A stretch of DNA of 5,603 nucleotides from Bacteroidota bacterium (GTDB lineage Bacteria; Bacteroidota; Bacteroidia; J057), in assembly GCA_963169475.1 (NCBI GenBank), contig CAUJFT010000457.1:1-5603 (forward strand), written 5' to 3'. Of this stretch, positions 1 through 5,603 are shown one piece after another. Made by a program: the position numbers and the translations under genes. The notes below the pieces were generated by a model. The model saw only the letters and a list, made by a program, of their open reading frames with translations, was not told the origin of the DNA and did not search any database. The number at the start of each line of letters is the position of its first letter. The stretch's first letter is position 1.

Positions 1-230
1 TGAGTTGTCAAGGTATAGGCTGCGCCCATGGCTAACTCAAAAGTGCCGGGAACTTCTAAGCGGTAAATACGCTTTGGGTTAAGTCCAGCTTCAAGGAGTA
101 CTTTTTTTGCCCCTTCGTATAAAGCATTTGTAACTTTGGGATTCCATTTGCTCACCACTATGGCTACTCGCGTATATTCATGCGCTCCTCTGTTGGAGTA
201 TTGTATATGTGACAAGTCGTGTCCGCTCAT
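1..230 (-). CDS. ribH: 6,7-dimethyl-8-ribityllumazine synthase (partial, N-terminal 76 residues)
   Basis: Lumazine synthase condenses 5-amino-6-ribitylamino-uracil with 3,4-dihydroxy-2-butanone 4-phosphate to give 6,7-dimethyl-8-ribityllumazine, the penultimate step of riboflavin synthesis in the cytoplasm. The visible part begins with a variable tail (residues 1-20), then the first beta strand RVAIVVSKWNP (21-31), whose W29-N30 occupy the aromatic substrate-stacking position. The helix NALYEGAKKVLLEAG (35-49) follows, then VPGTFEL (60-66), the family's ribityl-binding PG(A/T)FE loop. The second signature (GxVIxGxTxH, with the catalytic histidine) lies beyond the left edge, so intactness cannot be judged. 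The start ATG is fixed by its overlap with the upstream stop codon as ATGA (227-230), which indicates translational coupling to the TPR gene. The pairing of a TPR membrane protein with ribH is, as I recall, common in Bacteroidota. The family identification is secure. Confidence 0.95.
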   Translation of the reverse strand, partial: MSGHDLSHIQYSNRGAHEYTRVAIVVSKWNPKVTNALYEGAKKVLLEAGLNPKRIYRLEVPGTFELAMGAAYTLTT

Positions 231-925
231 GATTCTGCGCGACCTATGTGTTTATCAATAGACTGCCCTTCTTGGCTGTTTGGGTATTTATCCTTGATAA
301 TTTTATACAAGTCTAATGCTTTGTCTTTTTTTCCTGCTTCCTCATAGGCTTCTCCGGCGAGTTTAAGCATCATTGGGCGGATTGCGTCATCTTTTTCAGA
401 AGTGGCATTCGCCGCTTTTTCAAAGTATTCGGCAGCTTCCATTGACTTACCTAAGTCTTCGTGCGCAAATCCTAATGCAAGGTAGGCAGAGGCAGATACG
501 AGATTATCGCCTTTGGAAAAATCTTTCAACAAAGCAATTCCTTCCTCTGTTCTTCCTTCTTTTATTGCAGCAATCCCCGCTCTGTATTTTGCCATATTCC
601 CCTCCTTTGTACTGCCATATTCGCTTACTATGTTTTCAAGCCCTACAGCGACACCATCTCCTTTGAGTGCTTTTTGAAGAGAGTCTTTCTCCCAATAATA
701 GACAGCAGGATAGCCGGCAAGTGCCGCTTCTTTGCTTTTGGACTCATTGAGGGATTTCATCACAAAGTATCCTAATACCCCTAATACTACTACTCCAATC
801 CCAATGATATAAAGTTTGTTTTTTTGAAAAAATTCAGATGCGTTACTACCCGAAGAGGTATCTTCTGTAACCTCTACTACTTCTTCCATCTCAATTTCCA
901 GTTCTTCTACCTTCTTTTTTGCCAT
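227..925 (-). CDS. Membrane-anchored tetratricopeptide-repeat protein (YfgM-like architecture)
   Basis: The protein has 232 residues. It shows a charged, acid-rich cytoplasmic N-terminus (1-35), one transmembrane helix (about 38-57, LYIIGIGVVVLGVLGYFVMK) and a soluble domain predicted to be periplasmic. The C-terminal half contains at least two TPR-like helix pairs: about 143-176 (ASAYLALGFAHEDLGKSMEA and on) and 183-217 (MLKLAGEAYEEAGKKDKALD and on), with the typical G-x-A-Y/Y-x-x-A spacing. A degenerate pair lies at 112-138. This N-in, single-helix, TPR-out layout matches the YfgM/TPR_21 type, which in E. coli is an accessory of the Sec translocon and periplasmic folding. For this protein that role is inference from architecture only. 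The ATG at 925 is preceded by T- and A-rich sequence without a Shine-Dalgarno site, normal in this phylum. It overlaps ribH by four bases (ATGA), so the two are co-transcribed, though no functional link to riboflavin is evident. Confidence 0.85.
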   Translation of the reverse strand: MAKKKVEELEIEMEEVVEVTEDTSSGSNASEFFQKNKLYIIGIGVVVLGVLGYFVMKSLNESKSKEAALAGYPAVYYWEKDSLQKALKGDGVAVGLENIVSEYGSTKEGNMAKYRAGIAAIKEGRTEEGIALLKDFSKGDNLVSASAYLALGFAHEDLGKSMEAAEYFEKAANATSEKDDAIRPMMLKLAGEAYEEAGKKDKALDLYKIIKDKYPNSQEGQSIDKHIGRAES

Positions 926-959
926 ATCTAAAAAAAATAAATTTTTATCGTTACATAAT

Positions 960-985
960 GAAAAACCCGCCCGTAAAAACGGTTC
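960..985 (-). terminator. Possible weak hairpin terminator between the CBS and TPR genes
   Basis: Read on the minus strand, CCGT-TTTT-ACGG (982-971) forms a short perfect stem followed by GCGGG and a five-T run (965-961). An alternative pairing AACCG/CGGGTT extends it. It lies about 200 bases after the CBS stop and 35-60 bases before the TPR start. It could end read-through from the CBS gene or be a leader hairpin of the TPR-ribH transcript. The stem is only 4-6 bp, so this is tentative. Confidence 0.28.
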
Positions 986-1080
986 TTCAAAATAGAGTGC
1001 AAAAAAAACAAATATGTATTAATTCTGCAAAAATTTTATTATAAAAACCTTGTTTTTAAGTAAATATTTATCTGTATCTT

Positions 1081-1115
1081 GGACACAGATGAAAGAGAAG
1101 TCCCCAGCATGACAG
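1081..1115 (-). repeat. Degraded copy of an extragenic GTCATGCTGA-type repeat
   Basis: The minus strand reads CTGTCATGCTGGGGACTTCT and ends CATCTGTGTCC. This follows the outline of the widespread extragenic palindrome GTCATGCTGA...CAGCATCT seen in many Bacteroidota genomes, but the second arm is eroded (TTTCATCT where CAGCATCT is expected), so it no longer folds well. The family resemblance is from memory. No second copy is present in this window to confirm it. Confidence 0.28.
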
Positions 1116-1151
1116 AAATGCTTCATAAAAGAGAAAGCAGAGGAGGAGGGA

Positions 1152-1177
1152 AGTTTTTTAATTTTCGGAGAAAAACT
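1152..1177 (-). terminator. AT-rich inverted repeat just after the CBS gene stop
   Basis: A perfect 7-bp inverted repeat, AGTTTTT (1152-1158) and AAAAACT (1171-1177), encloses a 12-base loop. It starts about 10 bases past the CBS stop codon. The stem is nearly all A/T and no clear T-run follows on the minus strand, so it is at best a weak transcript end or an RNA-stabilising structure. Confidence 0.22.
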
Positions 1178-1186
1178 AGTCTCTTT

Positions 1187-1870
1187 CTACTCCATTAATT
1201 TAAAGAGTAGGTCAAGGTTTTGTTTATAATCCTCTACGTTTTCAAGGTGATAATAAGACATTACTACGGAGTATTTGTAGCGCTCAAAGGTAGAGGCAAT
1301 AGGAGAGGGGTTCAGGAGGTTCACTTTAATTGTGATTCTAAGTATATTAGAACTAGCAACGGGATTGACGTAGAGGCTAAGTACTGTAGCGTTTGCAGAT
1401 TCTACAATTCTGCCTACTTCGGATAAGCTATAGTTGTTTTTTTGTGTTTCGACAATGATAATACTCCCTTCTTCATTAACCGCAAACATGTCTCCAAGTT
1501 TCTGTACAATATCCCTGATTGTGATTACGCCTAAAAAATGTTTATGAATATCACAAACCGGCAAAATTTCTAATTTATATTTTGACATGATGGATAACAC
1601 GTCATACAAATGTTTTCCTTCTAATATAAAAAGGCTATTATGCTGCCCATGAGGGGCATGTTCATCTATATAGATTGTTTCCCGTATAGCAGCGTCCTCA
1701 CTCTGGGCATCTAATAGGTCATTTTCTTTTATAATTCCGAATAAGGAATCACCCGAAATCACGGGTAATTGCGTTACTTTAAACTCGTTCATCCAATCTA
1801 ACACAAGCCTAACAGTATCACTAAGTTTTACTGCGGGGAGTGTATCCGATATTAACTCAGCGGCTATCAT
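1187..1870 (-). CDS. CBS-domain pair protein with C-terminal ACT-like domain
   Basis: The protein has 227 residues and appears complete, cytoplasmic, with no signal or membrane segment. The first CBS motif spans about 7-58 (SDTVRLVLDWMNEFKVTQLP, then FGIIKENDLL). The second spans about 68-127 (LYDVLSIMSKYKLEILPV, then FLGVITIRDIVQKL). Both show the CBS pattern of a hydrophobic helix, LPV, and G-(V/I)-I-(T/K) before an acidic D-(L/I) helix. Residues 136-215 form an ACT-like beta-alpha fold: SIIIVETQKNNYSLSEVGRI, a second strand with VLSLYV, then ILRITIKV. CBS pairs bind adenosyl nucleotides and ACT domains bind small effectors, so this is probably a ligand-sensing regulatory protein; its ligand and partner are unknown. 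Similar proteins in Bacteroidota are often annotated AcuB-like. The gene stands 119 bp after rmuC and 261 bp before the TPR gene, so it may be its own unit. The ATG at 1870 has only A/T-rich sequence upstream. Confidence 0.88.
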   Translation of the reverse strand: MIAAELISDTLPAVKLSDTVRLVLDWMNEFKVTQLPVISGDSLFGIIKENDLLDAQSEDAAIRETIYIDEHAPHGQHNSLFILEGKHLYDVLSIMSKYKLEILPVCDIHKHFLGVITIRDIVQKLGDMFAVNEEGSIIIVETQKNNYSLSEVGRIVESANATVLSLYVNPVASSNILRITIKVNLLNPSPIASTFERYKYSVVMSYYHLENVEDYKQNLDLLFKLME

Positions 1871-1989
1871 ATATACATTAAAAAATTCAAAATACGCTTA
1901 TCTCCCCACAAAAACCCATTTTAAGCATAAAAGGTTTTCATTGTATTAAGCAGTTTGTATATTCTCCCGTTCTCGATTTTTGCTTGCTG

Positions 1990-3345
1990 TCATTCCTCAT
2001 AAAAAGGGGCTTCTTCGGGTTTAAGCCCGTTTCCATTAAAAGTAGTGGGTAGTTTTTTGTTTGTTTTTACGCCAAGTTCTCGGAGTTTTTCTGCCCTATT
2101 TAGCAGGCTGTCTCTGCCGGTAGTGAGGCGATGCACTGCCTTGTCGTAGCCGTCAGTTGCTGCGCGAAGCCCTTTGCCTACCTTATCTAACTCTTCTGTA
2201 AATACCATAAATTTGTCATATAAAAGCCCTCCTTGTCGGGCAATTTCGGCAGCGTTCTTATTTTGCTGTTCTAGTTTCCAGATGGAGGAAACGGTTTTAA
2301 GGGTTGCTAACAAAGTGGTTGGGCTTACAATTACGATTTTTTTCTCAAATGCCTGATAAAATAAATCGGGTTTAAAAGAAATAGCCGCACTAAAAGCGGA
2401 TTCAAGCGGCATAAACAATAATACAAAGTCTGGAGAAAATAGCCCGCTTAGGGAAGAATAATGTTTTTCGCTCAATTGTTGTATGTGTAAGGAGATAGAT
2501 TCTATATGCTTCTTCATAAAAGCGCGCTTTTCTATTTCGGATTCCGCGCTACAAAATCTTTCATAAGCGGTTAGAGAGACCTTAGCATCAATGATTAAAT
2601 GCTTATTATCCGGCAATTGAATTACTACATCGGGCTGCCTTCTTTCCCCGTCTTCATTTTTAAGGTTTGCTTCTCTAGACTGTACAATGAACTCATCGCC
2701 CTCCCTCAATCCGCTATTTTCCAGAATTTTGGTAAGCACAAGTTCTCCCCAGTTTCCTTGTGCTTTGCTATCTCCTTTGAGTGCTTTGGTTAGTGCGTGG
2801 GCTTCGTGAGAAAGTTGCTGATTCAAATCTAACAGACGCGCTAATTCTTTTTGAAGATGATGTCTTTCTTTGGACTCTAAGTTATAGGAGTCTTCTACTT
2901 TTTTTTCAAATGCTGTTAGTTTTTCTTTGAGGGGTGTAAGCATATTTCCCAATTTCTCTTGATTGGATTCGGAGAGTTTTTCGGTATTTTCTGCAAGAAG
3001 TTTGTGTGCTGTATTTTCAAACTCTGTTTGCATTTGCTTTTGCATACGCATAAATTCTAACTCCTTGGCATCAAGCCGCTGATTGGCTGCTTCCATCTCT
3101 GCGGATAGCTTGGCATTATCTGTATGCAGCCTTAATATTTGGAAGTGCTGCATCTTCATCTCTTCCTGATTAGCACTTAATTCTGCGTCTTTAGCGGAAA
3201 GCAGTTTTTTTACGGCATAATTCTCCGCCATTAATACTGCACTCTCTTGAGAACGTTTACGCTCTCCTTGATTATACCAGACCCAAGCCGTAACTCCTGC
3301 AAGTAGTAGCCCTAACGAAAGCCCTAAAGTAATATAAACCAGCAT
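1990..3345 (-). CDS. rmuC: DNA recombination protein RmuC (membrane-anchored)
   Basis: The protein has 451 residues, typical for RmuC. An N-terminal transmembrane helix (2-24, LVYITLGLSLGLLLAGVTAW and on) is followed by a long charged coiled coil (about 30-190), then the conserved RmuC domain (about 193-425). The family signature appears at 194-216 as KAQGNWGELVLTKILENSGL and on. The PD-(D/E)xK-type nuclease core follows as QPDVVIQL (237-244) and LIIDAKVSLTAYERF (250-264), with D239, D253 and K255 as likely active-site positions. In E. coli, loss of RmuC alters the frequency of short inverted-repeat inversions, so it is linked to DNA maintenance. Direct nuclease activity is inferred from the fold. 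The ATG at 3345 starts at the membrane helix, which supports this start. The gene begins at the edge of a 1.2-kb non-coding stretch and is divergent from the marR-type gene. The family assignment is firm; the cellular role here is not shown. Confidence 0.95.
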   Translation of the reverse strand: MLVYITLGLSLGLLLAGVTAWVWYNQGERKRSQESAVLMAENYAVKKLLSAKDAELSANQEEMKMQHFQILRLHTDNAKLSAEMEAANQRLDAKELEFMRMQKQMQTEFENTAHKLLAENTEKLSESNQEKLGNMLTPLKEKLTAFEKKVEDSYNLESKERHHLQKELARLLDLNQQLSHEAHALTKALKGDSKAQGNWGELVLTKILENSGLREGDEFIVQSREANLKNEDGERRQPDVVIQLPDNKHLIIDAKVSLTAYERFCSAESEIEKRAFMKKHIESISLHIQQLSEKHYSSLSGLFSPDFVLLFMPLESAFSAAISFKPDLFYQAFEKKIVIVSPTTLLATLKTVSSIWKLEQQNKNAAEIARQGGLLYDKFMVFTEELDKVGKGLRAATDGYDKAVHRLTTGRDSLLNRAEKLRELGVKTNKKLPTTFNGNGLKPEEAPFYEE

Positions 3346-3562
3346 CTTTATAATAAAAAGTTAATAATTTGAAAATAAAAATTATCCGTAAGTAGAAAAT
3401 AAACCCCGCGAAAGCGTGGCTAAAAGTAGTATTTTTTTCGGAAAATATCTAATTTTTGTTTTTTTATTTCCAAGAGAAATACATAACTTTTTATGAGAAT
3501 AAATAAAGCTGCTCTTCGCCATGTTGAACAAAACGAAATATCACACCCAACAAGGAATCAAG

Positions 3563-3722
3563 CCCGCTCTGAAGAGGTGAAATAATGTTTATATAGTAAT
3601 ATCACTCCTGCGGGGCGGCGGGAAGATGATCAAAGGATAATACTTTTGTCTATTAAGATGCCCTCTACGGGGTTAAAAAATATATAGGGATATGTGCTAC
3701 CTATTCAAAAAATGTCAGGTAG
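3563..3722. repeat. Cluster of degenerate REP-like hairpins of Bacteroidota type
   Basis: Three small hairpin units occur in a row: CTCT-GA-AGAG (3567-3576), CTCC-TGC-GGGG (3605-3615) and CCC-TCTACG-GGG (3661-3672). The first is followed by TGAAATAATGTTTATATAG and the third by TTAAAAAATATATAGGG, and TTTGTCTATTAAGATG links the second to the third. A fourth perfect pair, CTACCT/AGGTAG (3697-3702 and 3717-3722), closes the block. The pattern of a CCTACGG-like hairpin plus a T(T/G)AAAT...TATAG tail is characteristic, from memory, of short extragenic repeats scattered through Bacteroidota genomes. The copies are imperfect and irregularly spaced (centres about 38 and 57 bases apart), so they look decayed. 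Confidence 0.5.
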
Positions 3723-4023
3723 GATATCCAAAAGCAGTACTTTAACCCAAGATAAGAAATTTTCATTAAATAAGCGGCTGTCTAAACCCCAAAACACATA
3801 CCCTGTCGCATGATGAGAGGGAATCCCATTGCTTAATGGTAAGTCCCCGTAAAAAACTCATCTTCCTCACAACCAAAATCCCAAATATCTTCATAGGTTC
3901 CTACTCTCCGAAGTAAGGCACAACGGACCAATCCTTAATAAAGGACAGAGAAAATTCTTATTTTGCCTCCGAACTCTATGATAAATAAACAGAGAAGATA
4001 TGATACCTAATTGTTTTTTTTCG

Positions 4024-4031
4024 CAAAAATA
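4024..4031 (-). promoter_or_regulatory. Bacteroidota-type -7 promoter box, minus strand
   Basis: Read on the minus strand the sequence is TATTTTTG followed by CG, an exact match to the phylum's TAnnTTTG -7 consensus. No clear TTTG -33 element is present at the usual distance, only TTTG directly adjoining. A transcript from here would start near 4017 and run leftwards through the hairpin-rich 3346-4010 stretch toward rmuC, so it could give a long rmuC leader or a separate small RNA. Confidence 0.35.
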
Positions 4032-4038
4032 CAAATTT

Positions 4039-4236
4039 TTATAGTGTATTTAGTTTGTTCGCGCTTCTTTTTTTTGTTGCAGATAGCAGTAATTTTTCCC
4101 AATCCTGCATCTATATATCGCAAGGGATATTCACATATCGGGATAGGGTATAAAGTGTCCTAAAATCACCTTTCTCTTGAGCCAACTTGTAAACCACTAC
4201 GATACTAATATAGGATAATTCACCATTCAAATAATA
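4039..4236 (-). pseudogene. Possible gene remnant: minus-strand frame broken by one TAG
   Basis: On the minus strand a 41-codon open stretch (4236-4114) reads like protein, for example VVVYKLAQEKGDFRTLYTLS then RYVNIPCDI. A single TAG (4113-4111) interrupts it. The very next codon is ATG, continuing in the same frame as MQDWEKLLLSATKKRSANKL and on to TAA at 4041-4039. The first part has no ATG and a stop codon lies just upstream of it, so neither half is a plausible intact gene. The amino-acid mix (balanced charge, KLAQEKGD) resembles coding sequence more than random AT-rich DNA. No family is recognised. It may be a decayed gene or part of a dispersed repeat. Confidence 0.22.
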
Positions 4237-4344
4237 TTAATTTCTAAGTACTCTGATTATATATAATACGCTTTTTTAAAAATATGAATTAGAAATTACA
4301 TAAATACTACATATTACTTTTATATCAAGGGTCAATATTTGTAT

Positions 4345-4352
4345 TACTTTTG
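4345..4352 (+). promoter_or_regulatory. Bacteroidota-type promoter for the MarR-type gene
   Basis: TACTTTTG is an exact TAnnTTTG match and is followed by CA, the extension often seen in this phylum's promoters. The -33 region has no clean TTTG at 19-21 bases. Transcription would start near 4359 and leave a leader of about 220 bases before the ATG at 4581. It is the best plus-strand box close to the MarR-type gene. Confidence 0.45.
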
Positions 4353-4477
4353 CATTATTAAACAAGATAAAGAATTTTGTTTGATGAAAAAATAGAGAAA
4401 ACATACATGCGATTACGATACTAAATTTTCGCTTTGAGTTTGAAAAAGAATAATAAAGAGTATGTTAATCAACCTTA

Positions 4478-4504
4478 ACCGTGATTTCACTCATCAATAG
4501 CGGT
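4478..4504 (+). other. Leader hairpin upstream of the MarR-type gene
   Basis: ACCGTGAT (4478-4485) pairs with ATCA (4493-4496) and CGGT (4501-4504) around a 7-base loop, with a 4-base bulge (ATAG) on the 3' side. That gives eight base pairs inside the predicted untranslated leader. No T-run follows, so it is not a terminator. It does not match a riboswitch class that I know. Confidence 0.3.
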
Positions 4505-4536
4505 ACTACGGGTAGAGAAGATATAAGCAACATAAG

Positions 4537-4580
4537 AATTTCAAATTAAATATAAATCATTTAGCTAAAAAATTTAAATT
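4537..4580. promoter_or_regulatory. Two AT-rich inverted repeats, candidate operators of the MarR-type regulator
   Basis: AATTT-C-AAATT (4537-4547) and the perfect 10-bp palindrome AATTTAAATT (4571-4580) lie directly before the ATG, with centres about 33 bases apart, roughly three helical turns. MarR dimers bind AT-rich inverted repeats and commonly repress their own gene. In such AT-rich DNA short palindromes also arise by chance, so this is suggestive only. Confidence 0.3.
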
Positions 4581-5015
4581 ATGGATATTGTTGAAATAAG
4601 CGTTAGTCAAACCGCAAAAAACATGATACTTTTACAAGATGTTTTTCGCAAGCATCAACACGAGGTCGAAAAAAAGTTTGACATTTCCTATCTTGAAATG
4701 GAACTAATACAATTTGTGTTAAAATCGGGGCATCTTAAAATGCGGGATATTGCAAATAATTTTTACATAAAATTGAGTACTCTCACTACAATCATTGATA
4801 AAGCCGAATCCCATAAACTGCTGAAAAGAGTACCCTCTAAAGAAGATAGAAGAGTTGTATTTCTTGAAGTAACTAAAAAGGGAGAAGATATCTACAATAA
4901 GTATCTTGACCTTATGAAAGATATTACCCAGAGAATTCAAAAAAGTATGAGCGCGGAAGAATTCAATAGATTTTCCAGCGTTACCGAAAAAATGTTAGAA
5001 ATGCCTTTAATCTAA
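4581..5015 (+). CDS. MarR-family transcriptional regulator
   Basis: The protein has 144 residues, the standard MarR length. An N-terminal dimerisation helix (about 5-32) leads into the winged helix-turn-helix (about 37-104). Within it, MRDIANNFYIKLSTLTTIID (54-73) holds the helix-turn-helix with the DNA-recognition helix, followed by AESHKLLKRVPSKEDRRVVF (75-94), the wing. The wing includes the hallmark D89-R90-R91, then LEVTKKGEDI. C-terminal helices (about 105-142) complete the dimer interface. MarR proteins bind DNA as dimers and usually release it on binding a small phenolic or lipophilic ligand, or on cysteine oxidation. This protein has no cysteine, so redox sensing is unlikely. No efflux pump or degradation gene is visible beside it; the next gene is a methyltransferase beyond a terminator, so its targets are unknown. 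The ATG at 4581 has AT-rich sequence and no Shine-Dalgarno site upstream. Confidence 0.92.
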   Translation: MDIVEISVSQTAKNMILLQDVFRKHQHEVEKKFDISYLEMELIQFVLKSGHLKMRDIANNFYIKLSTLTTIIDKAESHKLLKRVPSKEDRRVVFLEVTKKGEDIYNKYLDLMKDITQRIQKSMSAEEFNRFSSVTEKMLEMPLI

Positions 5016-5030
5016 TAAGAATAAAATACA

Positions 5031-5067
5031 AGCTCCCCCAAAGCAAAAGTCGCTAGGGGGAGTTCTT
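5031..5067 (+). terminator. Intrinsic terminator-like hairpin after the MarR-type gene
   Basis: AGCTCCCCC (5031-5039) pairs with GGGGGAGTT (5056-5064), nine base pairs including one G-T, starting 15 bases after the stop codon. A small inner AGC/GCT pair may form within the loop. The T-run that follows is short (TTCTTT), so termination may be incomplete and some read-through into the methyltransferase gene is possible. Confidence 0.7.
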
Positions 5068-5090
5068 TAATTATAAATGACATAAAAAAA

Positions 5091-5603
5091 ATGCCGATAA
5101 CAGAAGAATGGTTTTCTTATTGGTTTGGTTCCCCATACTATCCTCTATTGTATCAGCATAGAGATGAGCAAGAGGCAGAGCAGTTTCTCTGTTGGCTGAT
5201 GGCTTCTCTCAAAAAAGAAAAATCCTCCCAAATCTTAGATTTAGCCTGTGGAAGAGGGCGACATGCACGATACCTAAATAGTCAAGGTTATGAAGTGCAA
5301 GGCTGGGATATTTCGGAGGAAAGCATTGCAGATGCTAAAAGGTATGAAACCGATACCCTTAAATTTGAGGTTCATGATATGAGAAAGCCCTTTCTTTCCT
5401 CTAAATTTGATATTATATTAAACCTATTTACTAGCTTTGGATATTTTGAGAATGTCTCCGAAAATGAATTGGTTTTGAATAATATCCATGATGCACTAAC
5501 CTCAAATGGCAGATTTGTAATAGATTTTCTAAACCCCAACTATATTATTCCTCGCTTAGTACCCTATGAAGAAAAGACAATAGACAATATTATTTTTAAA
5601 ATA
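5091..5603 (+). CDS. Class I SAM-dependent methyltransferase (partial, first 171 residues)
   Basis: The frame is open from the ATG at 5091 to the right edge, so the C-terminus is missing. The N-terminus (WFSYWFGSPYYPLLYQHRDE, 7-26) matches a type I associate with Bacteroidota methyltransferases. The Rossmann fold shows motif I as ILDLACGRGRHARYL (48-62), with the glycine-rich SAM loop. The acidic end of strand 2 is D73 (GWDIS), the adenine-side motif is HDMRKPF, and the strand 4 region is FDIILNLFTSFGYF. SAM binding is well supported. The substrate is not, since class I enzymes act on small molecules, proteins, RNA or lipids. An A-rich run (ATAAAAAAA) directly before the ATG is typical of initiation in this phylum. 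No promoter box is obvious in the 75 bases after the MarR-type gene's stop, so expression may depend on read-through past the terminator hairpin. Confidence 0.9.
   Translation, partial: MPITEEWFSYWFGSPYYPLLYQHRDEQEAEQFLCWLMASLKKEKSSQILDLACGRGRHARYLNSQGYEVQGWDISEESIADAKRYETDTLKFEVHDMRKPFLSSKFDIILNLFTSFGYFENVSENELVLNNIHDALTSNGRFVIDFLNPNYIIPRLVPYEEKTIDNIIFKI

Larger units (their letters stand above)
3346..4580. other. Long non-coding stretch between rmuC and the MarR-type gene
   Basis: These 1235 bases contain no convincing gene on either strand; open frames are short. From left to right: the rmuC leader side, including a small hairpin CCGCG-AAAG-CGTGG (3405-3418); REP-like hairpins (3563-3722); a patch with further perfect hairpins, CCATT-GCTT-AATGG (3826-3839) and TCCTT-AATA-AAGGA (3932-3945); a minus-strand promoter box (4024-4031); a broken minus-strand frame (4039-4236); then the plus-strand promoter and leader of the MarR-type gene. 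No tRNA, tmRNA, RNase P RNA or riboswitch signature was recognised. Two short minus-strand frames (3766-3894, 42 codons; 3382-3522, 46 codons) have no recognisable product and are not called. Confidence 0.8.

Noticed and set aside
2174..2793. Plus-strand open frames inside rmuC (2174-2356 and 2599-2793)
   Set aside because: They are opposite-strand shadows of the well-supported rmuC frame and have no domain content.
3382..3522. 46-codon minus-strand frame starting MAKSSFIYSHKK, ending 37 bases before the rmuC start
   Set aside because: No recognisable domain and no initiation signal. Its length is expected by chance, and its start lies beside the REP-like cluster.
3641..3648. Plus-strand TACTTTTG promoter-like box
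   Set aside because: It lies inside the REP-like cluster and has no gene downstream for about 900 bases, so it is likely chance.
3775..3790. GGCTGTCTAAACCCC, which resembles the end of some insertion sequences
   Set aside because: No matching inverted end, no target duplication and no transposase fragment were found in the window.
3766..3894. 42-codon minus-strand frame starting MKIFGILVVRKM with AGGA a few bases upstream
   Set aside because: Short and of unlikely composition. This phylum does not rely on Shine-Dalgarno sites, and the frame runs across hairpin-forming sequence.
3826..3945. Possible RNase P RNA, tmRNA or tRNA in the gap
   Set aside because: None of the conserved cores (GAGGAAAGTCC, the tmRNA tag frame, the TTCGAATC T-loop) is present on either strand.
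4115..4150. Imperfect direct repeat of ATATCG...AGGG...TATA
   Set aside because: Only two poorly matching copies of about 20 bases; not distinguishable from chance in AT-rich sequence.

Overview
The window reads as ordinary chromosomal DNA of a member of the Bacteroidota. It is AT-rich, and its start codons are preceded by A/T-rich stretches instead of Shine-Dalgarno sites. It carries TAnnTTTG promoter boxes, and the proteins are of types common in that phylum. A placement near Chitinophagales or Saprospirales is only an impression.

Layout: four genes run on the minus strand from about 3345 leftwards. In transcription order they are rmuC (a membrane-anchored, nuclease-fold protein of DNA maintenance), a two-CBS-domain protein with an ACT-like tail, a membrane-anchored TPR protein, and ribH (lumazine synthase, cut by the left edge). 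The TPR stop and the ribH start overlap as ATGA, so those two are almost certainly one transcript. The CBS and rmuC genes are spaced 119-261 bp from their neighbours and may be separate units. Two genes run on the plus strand at the right: a MarR-type regulator with its own promoter and a long leader, then, after a hairpin terminator, a class I SAM-dependent methyltransferase cut by the right edge.

Between the divergent rmuC and marR genes lies a stretch of about 1.2 kb (3346-4580) with no convincing gene. It is not empty. It holds a cluster of degenerate REP-like hairpins of a Bacteroidota extragenic type (about 3563-3722), several further perfect small hairpins, a good minus-strand promoter box (4024-4031), a minus-strand reading frame broken by one TAG (4039-4236) that looks like a gene remnant, and the marR promoter, leader hairpin and two AT-rich inverted repeats that could be operators.

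I found no CRISPR array, tRNA, rRNA, phage, toxin-antitoxin or defence cassette, and no sign of a clearly new system. The stretch most worth a second look is the intergenic region, for a possible minus-strand small RNA and repeat-family membership.
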